A program made the translations under genes and the position numbers. Of a stretch of DNA of 64,000 nt, positions 21,641 through 31,133 are shown piece by piece. This DNA is from Adiantum capillus-veneris (Eukaryota > Streptophyta > Polypodiopsida > Polypodiales > Pteridaceae). The notes beneath the pieces are model-generated. The model worked only from the letters and a program-made list of their open reading frames with translations. It was not told where the DNA came from and did not search any database. The stretch lies in assembly GCA_014529385.2 (NCBI GenBank), contig CM043958.1, positions 85,107,525 through 85,171,524 of the forward strand, read 5' to 3'. Position 1 is the first letter of the stretch, and every line of letters begins with the position of its first letter.

Positions 21641-24227
21641 TTAAGAGGTCTCTCTCTCATCCTCGCATAGCTCAAGATAACTCCCTATATCTATATAGAG
21701 CTCTTCGTTTAGGCAGATGTCCTCCGTTTCATTTTGTAGATCCTCTCCATGCACCCCATAGAGAGCAGCAACTTGATGCTTGTCTGGCACCACCTCAGCG
21801 GCTTCTGACTGAGCATCTTCTCCAATCTCCTCCATTGTTGCTGCTGTGATTGGTACATGGTAGCCCTCATACGTCGGTGCACTACGAGGGGCTACCTCTA
21901 TGACGTACCACCAGTTTGATGCAGACTTTGTAGGATGAAATATCACCTGCAAGAGCCACATAACTTACATGAGAGCTTCCAAGCATATAATTTCTAAAAT
22001 TGAATAGCTTCCAACCACATAACTTACTTGTTCACAATGCTCGGGTAGTACGAAAGTGTCTCTTAGGTCGGTCCATTTTTTAGTTGAATCTACTTCAAGG
22101 AAACCAGACTCTCCTCTGCGCACAGTAGCGTTGCGATCCTCCATGTTTATCTTGAACCATTGCATGTCAAACAAAAGTCGACAAAAAATCCTTTGTAATC
22201 GATCCTCAAAATCTCTTGAAGCGTCCTGAAGTAAGTGAGTTCCGCCACCACAAGATTTGCATCAGAGGACCGTCGTCGACTAGACTATTCAAATTTTGCC
22301 ATGATTCCACAATCTTGAGTAAAACGCTTTTTGTCGATCCGTTCCACCCTAAAATGTCGACCTTTACACCATGCTGTTGTGTATGACTTATACTACAACT
22401 AACAAAGATAATGAGTGGCCGTTCAAACGTCTAGAAAGTCACTAGTCGTACATTGCAAACTTACCTTGGTCGCGCAACCCCCAGAGTACTCCCACTCCAC
22501 CTCAGTCACTTCTTCACCGCACTGTTGTGCACTTTTCAATTGGTTGTGCAACCATCTTAAGCTCATGAATGTTGGTAGGCTCTCGAGACCCGCCGGATAA
22601 TGCATCGGTGGTCGTCTTCCCCGTCTCCACTAGATCCGTGCCCTTTATCGCTCTTGCTTTCCATCCTCGTACTGTGAAATTTACTTTTGCATCACTAGAT
22701 TGTGAACCATGCAAAATCAATTGATTTTAGCCTTTAGATCTTCTGTCATCTTCTTCTCAACACTGAGATTGCACATGACAATCCCAGATATGCGCTCATC
22801 ATCTATGGTTCTCCATAGCGTGTCCCGGGCTTTATCAAATCCTTTTAGCCACTCTCCAATGTAAACTAGGGACTCTGATACCAGCCAACCTTCTACCATG
22901 CTACCCTCCTGATGTGCCTTCTGACGCACATATCCCTTAAGTGTTTTCATGAAACGTTCTAAAAAGAACATCCATCTGGAATGTATTGTGCCAGCTATTT
23001 CCACCTCATCAACTATGTGAACAAGAAGATGCACCTGAATGGTTAGCATTGTAGTAGGAAAGTGTTTCTCAAGCATGCACACAACCTCCGTAGCATTTAG
23101 TTTGGTGAATGGTATGGAGTCTACATTGATCTCCTTTTGTAAGATCCATTGCACCAACTTCGCAAGTTTGTAGATTGTGTTATGGAAGTCAGGAGACAAA
23201 CATCCCTCAATGGCCACTGGTAAAATAAACTGCAAAACACGTCTAGCAATGATATTAAAGTCCACACATGAATTTGTTACACAATTCCCACTATGATATA
23301 TTCCACTTCAAACATACCCGACACATTTTATGCCACTCGTGTGACTTCAAACCGGTAAGCTTTCCTTCTTTAGTGAAACACGTTCGGAGCAAGTGCATTA
23401 CGCCAGTGGGGGTCCGGACAGATCGAATGGTCTCTTTTACTTTGCGTTCTTGGGCTCCTGTGAAAATCCATGGCGCTTTAAGGAGTTTTATCAATCCATC
23501 GGATGCTGTCTGCGGCCAATATTGCTCCATACGATCCACATTTCTAAGGTCAACCCTGGCTCCCAAAGTATCTTTCTTGCCGATCAGATGGTCTCATAGA
23601 AAATTACCCACATTCTTGAATATGTGCATTGGATCGAGCAAGTGATTGATCATGAGTCGAGGCCAATATGGTAACTCGTACCATAGAGAGAGTCTCTTCA
23701 TCCCTGGGGGCAACTCTCTCCTTCTGCTCTAACCATGCTTGTGTAGACATCCTCGATGGCTCTCTTCCCAAAAAGCCGTCGCGTAACACATAATTCTCTG
23801 GAAGATACGCTTGATGACCTTCATAGATTTGCTTCTTCAATGAGGGCGTCCGACGTGTATTCAGTCTAGGTCCACATGTGACACATGCTCTGTATCCGCT
23901 TGTTTGAAGCCATGCATGTATACACATGACAATAGATAAGCTTGACAAAAACCAAGATTTATAGTGTTTGAGTTTGAGTGTAAGTCACCTGAGCATTCTG
24001 TTGGTCCGGGATAGTCATGCATGGCCAGTGTCAGAGTGCGACGAGTTATAATTGGCAACAACTCGATTTATAATAGATGGATCGAACTCGCCAAATTCAC
24101 GAACGTGCTGCAAAGAAACGCGTCTTGTCCATCGCACAACATGCTTGCATTGATTACAAGGACATAAGATCCGTGTTGAGAGATAGGTGTTTCGGTTGGA
24201 CGGCCCCACATCCTCATCACTACTCAT
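21641..24227 (-). pseudogene. CACTA TNP2-like transposase, degenerate
   Basis: Minus-strand domain order from 24227 down. First comes a Transpos_assoc domain (ILCPCNQCKHVVRW, HVREFGEF). Next is the end part of Transposase_21 (LAMHDYPGPTECSG, about 90-nt intron, then YRACVTCGPRLNTRR, IYEGHQAYLPENYVLR, LMINHLLDPMHIFKNVG, TGLKSHEWHKM). Then a DUF4218 domain (LVHIVDEVEIAGTIHSRWMF, RFMKTLKGYVRQKAHQEGSM; 22717-23265). Last is DUF4216 (FDMQWFKINMEDRN, QVIFHPTKSASNWWYVIEV; 21641-22174). This is the standard plant TNP2 set, a DDE-type enzyme acting on the CACTA ends in the nucleus. The part of Transposase_21 that normally lies between Transpos_assoc and the HDYPG block is missing at about 24045. A TGA sits near 23596 and frames shift, so the copy is inactive. 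Confidence 0.8.
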
Positions 24228-24286
24228 AATGAAGGTAAAATCCTTATAACTTGGACATAAATTTAATCTTCTATTGGCATCCTCCG

Positions 24287-24288
<2 letters not shown>

Positions 24289-24356
<68 letters not shown>
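24289..24356. repeat. (CT)n microsatellite upstream of the CACTA transposase
   Basis: Pure CT over about 68 bp, 60 bp upstream of the transposase start on the minus strand, where it would lie in the promoter or leader. Confidence 0.9.
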
Positions 24357-24359
<3 letters not shown>

Positions 24360-24754
24360 TTCACACTGTAAACTACCTCACATTATCTACTCATGTCCAA
24401 TCCCCGCACACCTTAGTCTAGAGGTACACGGAGATCAGAACCACCGAGTTATAATCTTGTCTTTATTGGTCAATGCCTATATTCGTGGGTACGAGAAATC
24501 TACATACCCACGTCTACATGATAGTACATGTAGTGGACAAAACCCCTTTGCCTCTTCTCTAGCTGTAGCAATTCACAGCATCTTAACATCTCTTCACAAC
24601 AGATCTTTGTTCGAGGGATTACTTAGCACATTACATGTTGGCCTCTAATCTGAGTATCATGCCGTTGAAAGCTTTCCAACTTAAGGTCGCATCCGCAGAG
24701 AGGAAGAGAGGGATCACCGTTCGTCTAACTCAAATTTTTTTACCGTAATCCCGA

Positions 24755-25370
24755 AGGTAGACTCTAATATAAAAACTCAATCCAATATCTAATCTTAAAT
24801 CTAACCTAATTGAACATGTGGTGATTCGTGGCTAATTGAATATGGTTAGTGTGTGAGTTAATAGGTGTTAGATTCTGATGGAAATATACATATTGTTGTG
24901 TAACTAGTATTTGCTCTTTGGGCAAAGCGCGCCTTCATTGACATGCACTAAAACCTAACCTAAATCTAATATAATCTTAAATCGAACATAAATCTATATC
25001 TAATCTAATCTTAAACTCAAAATAAACATAAATCTAATCTAAGTTTAAATCTAACCTCAACCTAAACGTAATTTAACTTAAATCTAAATTTAATCTAGTT
25101 AATCTTAAATCTTGTTTTAATCTTAAATCTAAATCTAATCTAATATTAAACTCAACATAAAACTAAATCTAATCCAATCTTAAATCCTAAACCTAAATGT
25201 AATCTAATTTAAATCTAACATAGCTAGCTAATTTTAAATCTTGCCCTAATTTTAAATCTAACATGATCTTAATCTAGCGTAAATCTAAATCTAACCTAAT
25301 CTTAAACTCAACTTAAACATAAATCTAAATATAATTTAACCTAATCTAATTTAAATCTTAACCTAATCTC
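24755..25370. repeat. Degenerate TAAATCTAACCTAAT-type repeat tract
   Basis: About 600 bp of short, imperfect AATCTAA/TAAATCTAA/ACCTAATC units with almost no G. No coding potential. It resembles a decayed short tandem repeat inside the CACTA element. Confidence 0.75.
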
Positions 25371-25478
25371 TCTCTCTCTTTGTTTTCTCCCCTTACCTCT
25401 CTCTTTCGTCTTCTCCCCCTCTCTCTCTCTTTGGGTTTTTATTCTCTTTCTCTTTCTCCCTCTTTCTCTTTCTCTTTG

Positions 25479-25519
<41 letters not shown>

Positions 25520-25552
25520 TTTTATATCTCTCTCTCAGTCTCTCTCTTTACT

Positions 25553-25611
<59 letters not shown>

Positions 25612-25686
25612 CCTCTCTCAATGTGTGTGTGTATGCACTCTTTGTTTATGCATGTGTGTGTATATGTGTTTTTTGTTTATGCATGT

Positions 25687-25739
<53 letters not shown>

Positions 25740-25748
25740 CAAAGACAT

Positions 25749-25787
<39 letters not shown>

Positions 25788-25863
25788 GGGAGAAAGAGAG
25801 AAAGAGGGAAAGGGAACATGAGAGAGAGGAGAGGGAAGGAGCATACCTGGCACTCCTTCCTCT

Positions 25864-25894
<31 letters not shown>

Positions 25895-25935
25895 GAGGGA
25901 AGAAAGAGAGCGAGAGAGGGAGAGCGTGGGTTACC
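25371..25935. repeat. CT/GA/GT low-complexity block
   Basis: Runs of (CT)n, (GT)n and (GA)n just inside the CACTA right end. The long open frames through it are repeat artefacts. Confidence 0.85.
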
Positions 25936-26004
25936 TCTTTTGCTTGAGCGCTGAAACCTCAGATCTGAGTTTCTGGCGCTCTCGGTTTATTTTTTACCTC
26001 TGTC

Positions 26005-26100
26005 GGTGTCACTATAGGCGTCGCTATAGACGTCGCTATGCAACAAATAGAATAGCGATGACTATAGCGACGCTCATAGACGTTGTGGATTTTCATAGTG
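26005..26100. repeat. CACTA subterminal repeats and right terminus
   Basis: Dense GTCGCTAT/ATAGCGAC copies followed by the terminal CATAGTG. They mirror the left end. Confidence 0.7.
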
Positions 26101-28226
26101 CGACGCTAATGTGAAGTTGTGCAGCTCAACAACTAACAAAAGCAAGAGTTCTAGAGGAGGGAGCATCGAACGGGGAAGATTTTTGGTGTTCATAGCATGC
26201 AATGGGTTCTGCAAGCAAGGTAGTTGTGATGTTATGAGCTAGAGAGATAAGTCATCCAAGGTTGGCCTCTTTTTGCACCTGAACAACAAGCTGAGAGCTA
26301 TTGCAGGGTAGTTGTGCATGCAATGATGCGAGGCAATTATTGTGTTGCGAACGCGAGTGTGGAGGTGTTTGTGTGTGTTTTTCAGAGACGACACATTCTA
26401 GCAACATGGATCAACTATCGATGAATGGGTCTGTTGTGAGTCAGCAGGTTATGCCATGACTGGTTTGGTGACTTTACAAGGGCAAGACATGGTTGTAGGA
26501 CTGTCAGGGATGAATGAAGGAGAGGATGGGAGAAGTAGGATCTGGTAAGGCAGGTGGATTTCTCAGTTATCCTTGTAGTACATGGGCAGCAAGGGATTGA
26601 GGGTGAATTGAAGGTTGTGGAGCCCATGAGACAAGTGGCATGCTCATCAGGGAGATGGCTTAGAGTGTGGATGAGCACGGAGAATCCGGGAGGGTAAAGC
26701 TGGTTCATCATGATGGTAGTGGGCGTGAGACCCAGGCATGAGTAGTGAGGGTATGGCCATACAAGCCAATGAATGCCAGGGCATGTGCAGTGAGTACGCC
26801 ACAAGTAGGCCATGATTTTTGCAATCTCCATCTGTATTCATGCGAGTTGGTGACTTGTGAGCAAAAGCTAAATTGAATGGTGTGTGTGTGTAGGTGTTTT
26901 AGAGGTGTGGCTAATAATTTAGCGAGCATATCGGACAACTGTAGGCCTGCTAAATTTGTAGGTGTGTGTGTGTGTGAGTCAAGCCAACTCAGGCGGGGAA
27001 AAGAGATTCGATAATCTATTTCTCAATTGGTGTGGGTGTGAGACAGTCAACCAGCTCAATGGATGCATGCCTGAATGTCGTGGCAGCCAGTGGATGGGTG
27101 GGCATTGGCTAATGAGTGGGTGTGTGTGTAAGCTTGTGAGCTGGTGGCCTTTAACTGCTCAACAGCTGCGTTTTAGCTTTGAATGTGGATTGATGAGTCT
27201 ATTATGAATGTGCATGTTTGCATGAGGCAAGTGGGTCACCACAACATGTGTAGCCAGACAATTGACAACGCCACTGAGTGGGGCCGAGTCGTCCATTGTT
27301 CAATTGATTTTTATTGAAAGGTTAACTAAGAGCTTTCTCGCATGGTGAACTAGAGAGAGAATAGGAGGGACTATGTGTGGATGTGTGCTTGTGTGTGTGA
27401 ATATCATGGCAAATGTTAGCCTTTGTGAGGCAATCATGAGTCTATTTCACTGAGGCTATCAATTAGCACACTTCACATATAACATATTTTTCCATATAAG
27501 TTAAAATGGATCGCTTAATTGCATTCAACATTTGATTGAATTTATGCTCCTTTGAGAATGCCCACATCATAGTTAGTCATGCATATGGTGATATGCATTT
27601 TATTACAGACCAAGACTTATGCACAAACATTCAATTGATCTAATGAGAATGCATGCATGCTAAAAAATTCAAAAAAACTTTACCTTAATTGTGCAAGGCA
27701 CACATGCACAACTCTCAATAGCTTGAACTTGATTTGTAACCATTCCAACCTTCTATTGCTCATTTATCAAAATCTTAAATCACTCAAATGCTACCATATT
27801 TGTCATTATGGCACACACTATTGATTATGGCACTTGCAAATGCACGAATCCTTGAGATCTTACCATGTCCAATTGGCATGCTCATCAACGTTAATACACA
27901 TAGATCATCCCCAATTGCATATCAATTGAGTCATTTCAATGAGGCCTATCCAATGACTGGAATTGCCTAACATTCACATCAATTATATGATTGCACATTT
28001 ATATACCATCAATTTGTTCAATTTTTATGCATGCACACACTCAAGATTAGGTGCACGCACAATTGAATTTTATGGCAGTTTTTCTCTCTTTGGTGCATTA
28101 TGTACACAATGATCTTTATGCACACACATGAATTCTTGATGAGGATTAAGCATTATCTTCTCTAATGCTTTCATTATCTACCAATATTTTTATCTTTCAC
28201 TATGAGGACTTGAAATTAATCCAAAA
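26101..28226. other. No recognised gene
   Basis: GT-rich sequence (26.1-27.4 kb, several short TGTGTG runs) followed by AT-rich sequence. No supported ORF or RNA. Confidence 0.45.
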
Positions 28227-28685
28227 GTGGTGTTGCAAATGAGATTCATATTAGTGGCATGCAAGAATTACCTACAAAAACCACCCAAGAAAGCAATCAA
28301 TCTCAAGTGGCTAGTTTCTCTTGATTGTGTCGTGTCCGTTGTGATAGGTGGAGTTGGAATTGAACGATCAAGCAAAGGGTTGGATACTCAAGGGGAAGTT
28401 GAAGTAGATGACACCGGCAATGAGTTCTTTGGAAATGTGGTCAACATGCACATTTGTTTGGGTTGGATAGATGCTCATAGAGCTTCTTACCATGGAAAAT
28501 TGCCATGCCTACCTCTTTGTCGCCTTCTTTCAAACCCTGCCATTTGCACGCATGATGATCAGGTAATGGATTTGCAATGTTCCATTGCAAATAAAGGTTA
28601 CCAACCGACCATGTCAAGGTTCATTGTTAGGGGCCAAATAAATCAAAATGGCTCAAGTTGCCCATGGCTCTCCTTGCTCGACTAG
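28227..28685 (+). CDS. Unrecognised ORF upstream of the HUH remnant
   Basis: 152 open codons beginning VLQMRFILVACKNYLQ. No domain recognised. An alternative frame over the first 90 bases is also protein-like. It may be an upstream exon of the HUH-bearing gene, but no splice junction could be proven. Confidence 0.25.
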   Translation: MVLQMRFILVACKNYLQKPPKKAINLKWLVSLDCVVSVVIGGVGIERSSKGLDTQGEVEVDDTGNEFFGNVVNMHICLGWIDAHRASYHGKLPCLPLCRLLSNPAICTHDDQVMDLQCSIANKGYQPTMSRFIVRGQINQNGSSCPWLSLLD

Positions 28686-28770
28686 TTTGGAAGGTATATG
28701 TTGAAAGAAATGCAAAATGAAATTGTGTGGATGTTGCACATGTTTTGAGTGCATGTTTTTCAATTGATAG

Positions 28771-29760
28771 GAAGATTTTGATGCTTTCTACAACAACAAG
28801 ATAGAAGGTCTGCCACGAAAAGGGAGCTTCGATTACAATATGGCACCAGAAGTGTATGAGCAAAGTATTGCTTTCTCAAACGGAGCAACATTTCTCTCGG
28901 AAGCGAGGTTAACTATACACCTAGGAGAAGGGGGAGGCTTGTGTTGAGTGCCACAGAGAAATGCAAGAAGGATGGCAATAAAGCCAAGAGGTTGATGGAA
29001 GTTAGCATAACTGTAGCTGTGGGTAGTGCAAACATTGACACTAGTTTGCTAGGTCAAATGCATGAGTTCCTGAGGAAAGAGACTATTGCCGGGTTATGTT
29101 CAGTAGAGAGGGGAGGCAGTGTTTTCCACTTGCACTTACAAATGGTCATATGGATATTGGCTAGCTCTTTAATTGCCATAAATAGGAAAGTGAAAGCTTA
29201 TTTAGGTTGGGATAAACATAGTCCGACTGGAGGGAATGTATTGTGCCGAGCACTGAGACAAAAAAATCTACATACCATTCGACAGAATGGTAGGGTACTG
29301 CATGAAGGATAGTGGTGAATCTCAATTCCAGAAAGTGAAGCATAATGTAACTGTGAATGAAATAAACAAAGGAATCGAACTATACAGCTTGTATGGAGCG
29401 GATGACACGAAGAACCGTATTTGCTTGACACATAATAATACCTTTGACCGCACGTTGATGTACTGGAGATTCCAAATGAGGCATCCGTTTGGGAATGATT
29501 TCTTGAGTACGCTGCACAAGATGCTATGCAGTGATAAATATTATCCTTCGTCGACATGGATCACTCCCTATCAAGGGCAAGGAATGAACTTGAAGAAGAG
29601 GAAAGCGCTTTGGAGGTGCATGATAGTTCCAACTTTAACTACGTATTAGGATGTTGTGGCGTTATTTGTGTCGGATGATTTGTATAGAAACAAGCAACAG
29701 AGAGTGGATTGGTTCATATCTCGCTCGAAGGACATGAAAGAGTAAGTCAATATAATATTC
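28771..29760 (+). pseudogene. Replitron-like HUH (Rep) endonuclease, broken
   Basis: Plus-strand blocks in shifting frames. 28771-28935 reads EDFDAFYNNKIEGLPRKG. 28915-29285 reads RLMEVSITVAVGS, then GLCSVERGGSVFHLHLQMV (an HUH/HUQ metal-binding motif, HLHLQ), then KVKAYLGW. From 29287 it reads MVGYCMKDSGESQFQKV (candidate catalytic Tyr), HNVTVNEINKGIELYSLYGA, KNRICLTHNNTFDR, FRMRHP-like FQMRHP and YYPSSTWITPYQGQGM. HUH enzymes nick DNA through a Tyr and drive rolling-circle-like transposition. This order matches the Replitron Rep proteins I know from algae and plants. Frameshifts near 28915 and 29285 and a TAG at 29647 inactivate it. An upstream intron AG at 28770 is plausible. Confidence 0.65.
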
Positions 29761-30270
29761 CTTTTCCCAAAATTCCTTTATAACTATGCGTAATGGCCTA
29801 CACTTTTCTTGGTGAACGAAGAAGGTAACCGACACGAACGCCACAACCGATTTATGTGCACGTGTTCATGAAACAAAGAGCAGTGGAGACACTGAGGATG
29901 ATGAGAGGCTGCTAGAGATAGGCAACAACTAGATGCCTTTGGTGTATCGAAGCAAAGCAACCGCTATTGCATGGTACCGTGTTTTACAATTTTGATGAAT
30001 AAACTTTGAGATTACATTTAATTATTACTTTGTTGACATTGATTGCAAGCGGAGGACTCAACAAACGACAATGATGCGGGGTTCGAGAGACTAGGAGAAA
30101 TCATTATGCAAATTTGGAAAGAGCTTCACGAGCCCAATAGCAAAGGAAATGAAACATTTAAGTCATACGTCTCTAATTTGTTCAAGGGTTGAAGTGTTTT
30201 GTAAATACATCTTATGAATATATCTTGTTGAATCCCTTGGTGGGTATCTACCGGTGAAGAGGCTTTGCAT
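29761..30270. other. Short coding-like tail of the HUH element and putative CDC48B promoter region
   Basis: Fragments such as EDSTNDNDAGFERLGEIIMQ (about 30050-30110) read protein-like after the HUH block. The remainder leads into the host gene. Confidence 0.3.
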
Positions 30271-30292
30271 ACTCTCTCTCTCTCTCTCTCTC
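30271..30292. repeat. (CT)11 tract in the putative CDC48B leader
   Basis: A pure CT run 80 bp upstream of the CDC48B start codon. Pyrimidine patches of this kind are common in plant core promoters and 5' UTRs. Confidence 0.6.
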
Positions 30293-30371
30293 CAATTTGG
30301 CAATTTAGATGTTTTGAAGGGTTTTAGGCGTAGAATCCGCAAAATTTTACTAGTAACGTTTTTGCTGCCGC

Positions 30372-30506
30372 ATGGCACGCGAGCAGACATTGAATGAAAA
30401 GACTGAGCAGGTGGTTGCGGGGCTGAAGAAGCCTTTACAAGCTTTACGAGAGCTCTTGCAATGGCCCTTCCTTTATACGAAAGAGGCTGCCATCCTCGGC
30501 CTGCAG
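30372..30506 (+). CDS. CDC48B: CDC48B exon 1 (AAA-ATPase N-terminus)
   Basis: ATG at 30372 is preceded in frame by TAG and TAA (30351-30356), so it is the first start. 45 codons encode a short N-terminus, then KKPLQALRELLQWPFLYTKE and AILGLQ, the segment that precedes the first Walker A loop in plant CDC48B (a p97/CDC48-related protein with two AAA domains; precise role not established). The exon ends CAG|GTAATT at a codon boundary. The next exon begins WPRGLLLYGPPGTGK, far away at 57870. Joined, the alignment to the plant family is continuous with no missing residues. No lesion is visible. Confidence 0.8.
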
Positions 30507-30698
30507 GTAATTCGTATTTTCACACGATGAAGCTTTCACTCTCTCTCACACACACACACCACACTTTAAAAAAATAAAATAAAAATCATGATTTAATTTA
30601 CAAGTGGGAAACCTCAAAACAAGGAAAACCCATAGTAAAAAAGTACAGTAATCGGAGCATAGAGCGTTATGATATGGAGCGTTCTGATGCTCCAAAAG

Positions 30699-31133
30699 CT
30701 AGAAACAATTAAACAAAATCCTGTAAGCTTCAAGAGAGATATCTCCCACATCATAAGCATAATGTAGGGCTTGTCCAAGGGAAAACTTGAAGTAAGGGAA
30801 AGGGTCAATTTCTAATGCATGAAACATGCGGGAGTTGCGCTGATGCCATATCGCCCACATAACCCAAAATCTGACCCAATTGAAGAAGATCTCAAACGGA
30901 GATTGTGGTGGTTGAAAAACCCCAAAAATCCAAAATCGTCTCTGAAAGATTCCAGATGGGAAACGAAGGCGCAGAGTAGAGGACACATGCCTGATGAAAG
31001 TCCGGGAGTAGCAACAATCCCAAAGCAAATGCGTAACCGACTCGTCAGCCCCATGACACGGACACAACGAGCGGAAGCAATGCGTCGTGCATGCAACAAA
31101 GTACCAACCAGTAAAGCGTCTACCATGCATCAA
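30699..31133 (-). pseudogene. LINE C-terminal fragment (zf-RVT domain)
   Basis: The minus-strand frame contains the reverse-transcriptase zinc-binding pattern at the C-terminus of plant LINE ORF2: C-P-C-H, then ESVTHLLWDCCYSRTF, then FWVMWAIWHQRNSRMF. These elements copy their RNA at a nicked target. Only the tail is present. Its upstream end abuts, near 31133, the broken reverse transcriptase of chromovirus B, in a different frame. Confidence 0.65.

Larger units (their letters stand above)
19054..26100 (-). mobile_element. CACTA (En/Spm) DNA transposon, about 7.05 kb, defective
   Basis: The left end starts CACTACAAGAGG (19054) and the right end finishes ...TTTTCATAGTG (26100), giving the CACTA termini that name the superfamily. 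Both ends carry clustered subterminal copies of GTCGCTA/TAGCGAC (19087-19280 and 26005-26080), the sites normally bound by a TNPA-like protein. Inside, on the minus strand, are a TNP2-like transposase gene and a second gene with a Ptta/En/Spm (Transposase_24) domain, the canonical two-gene layout. The expected 3-bp target duplication is not seen (TGT left, CGA right), so one end may be diverged or misplaced. Transposase lesions make it non-autonomous. Confidence 0.75.

Noticed and set aside
26415-26938. Antisense ORFs of up to 138 codons
   Set aside because: No domain, no splice context, composition follows GT-rich DNA.
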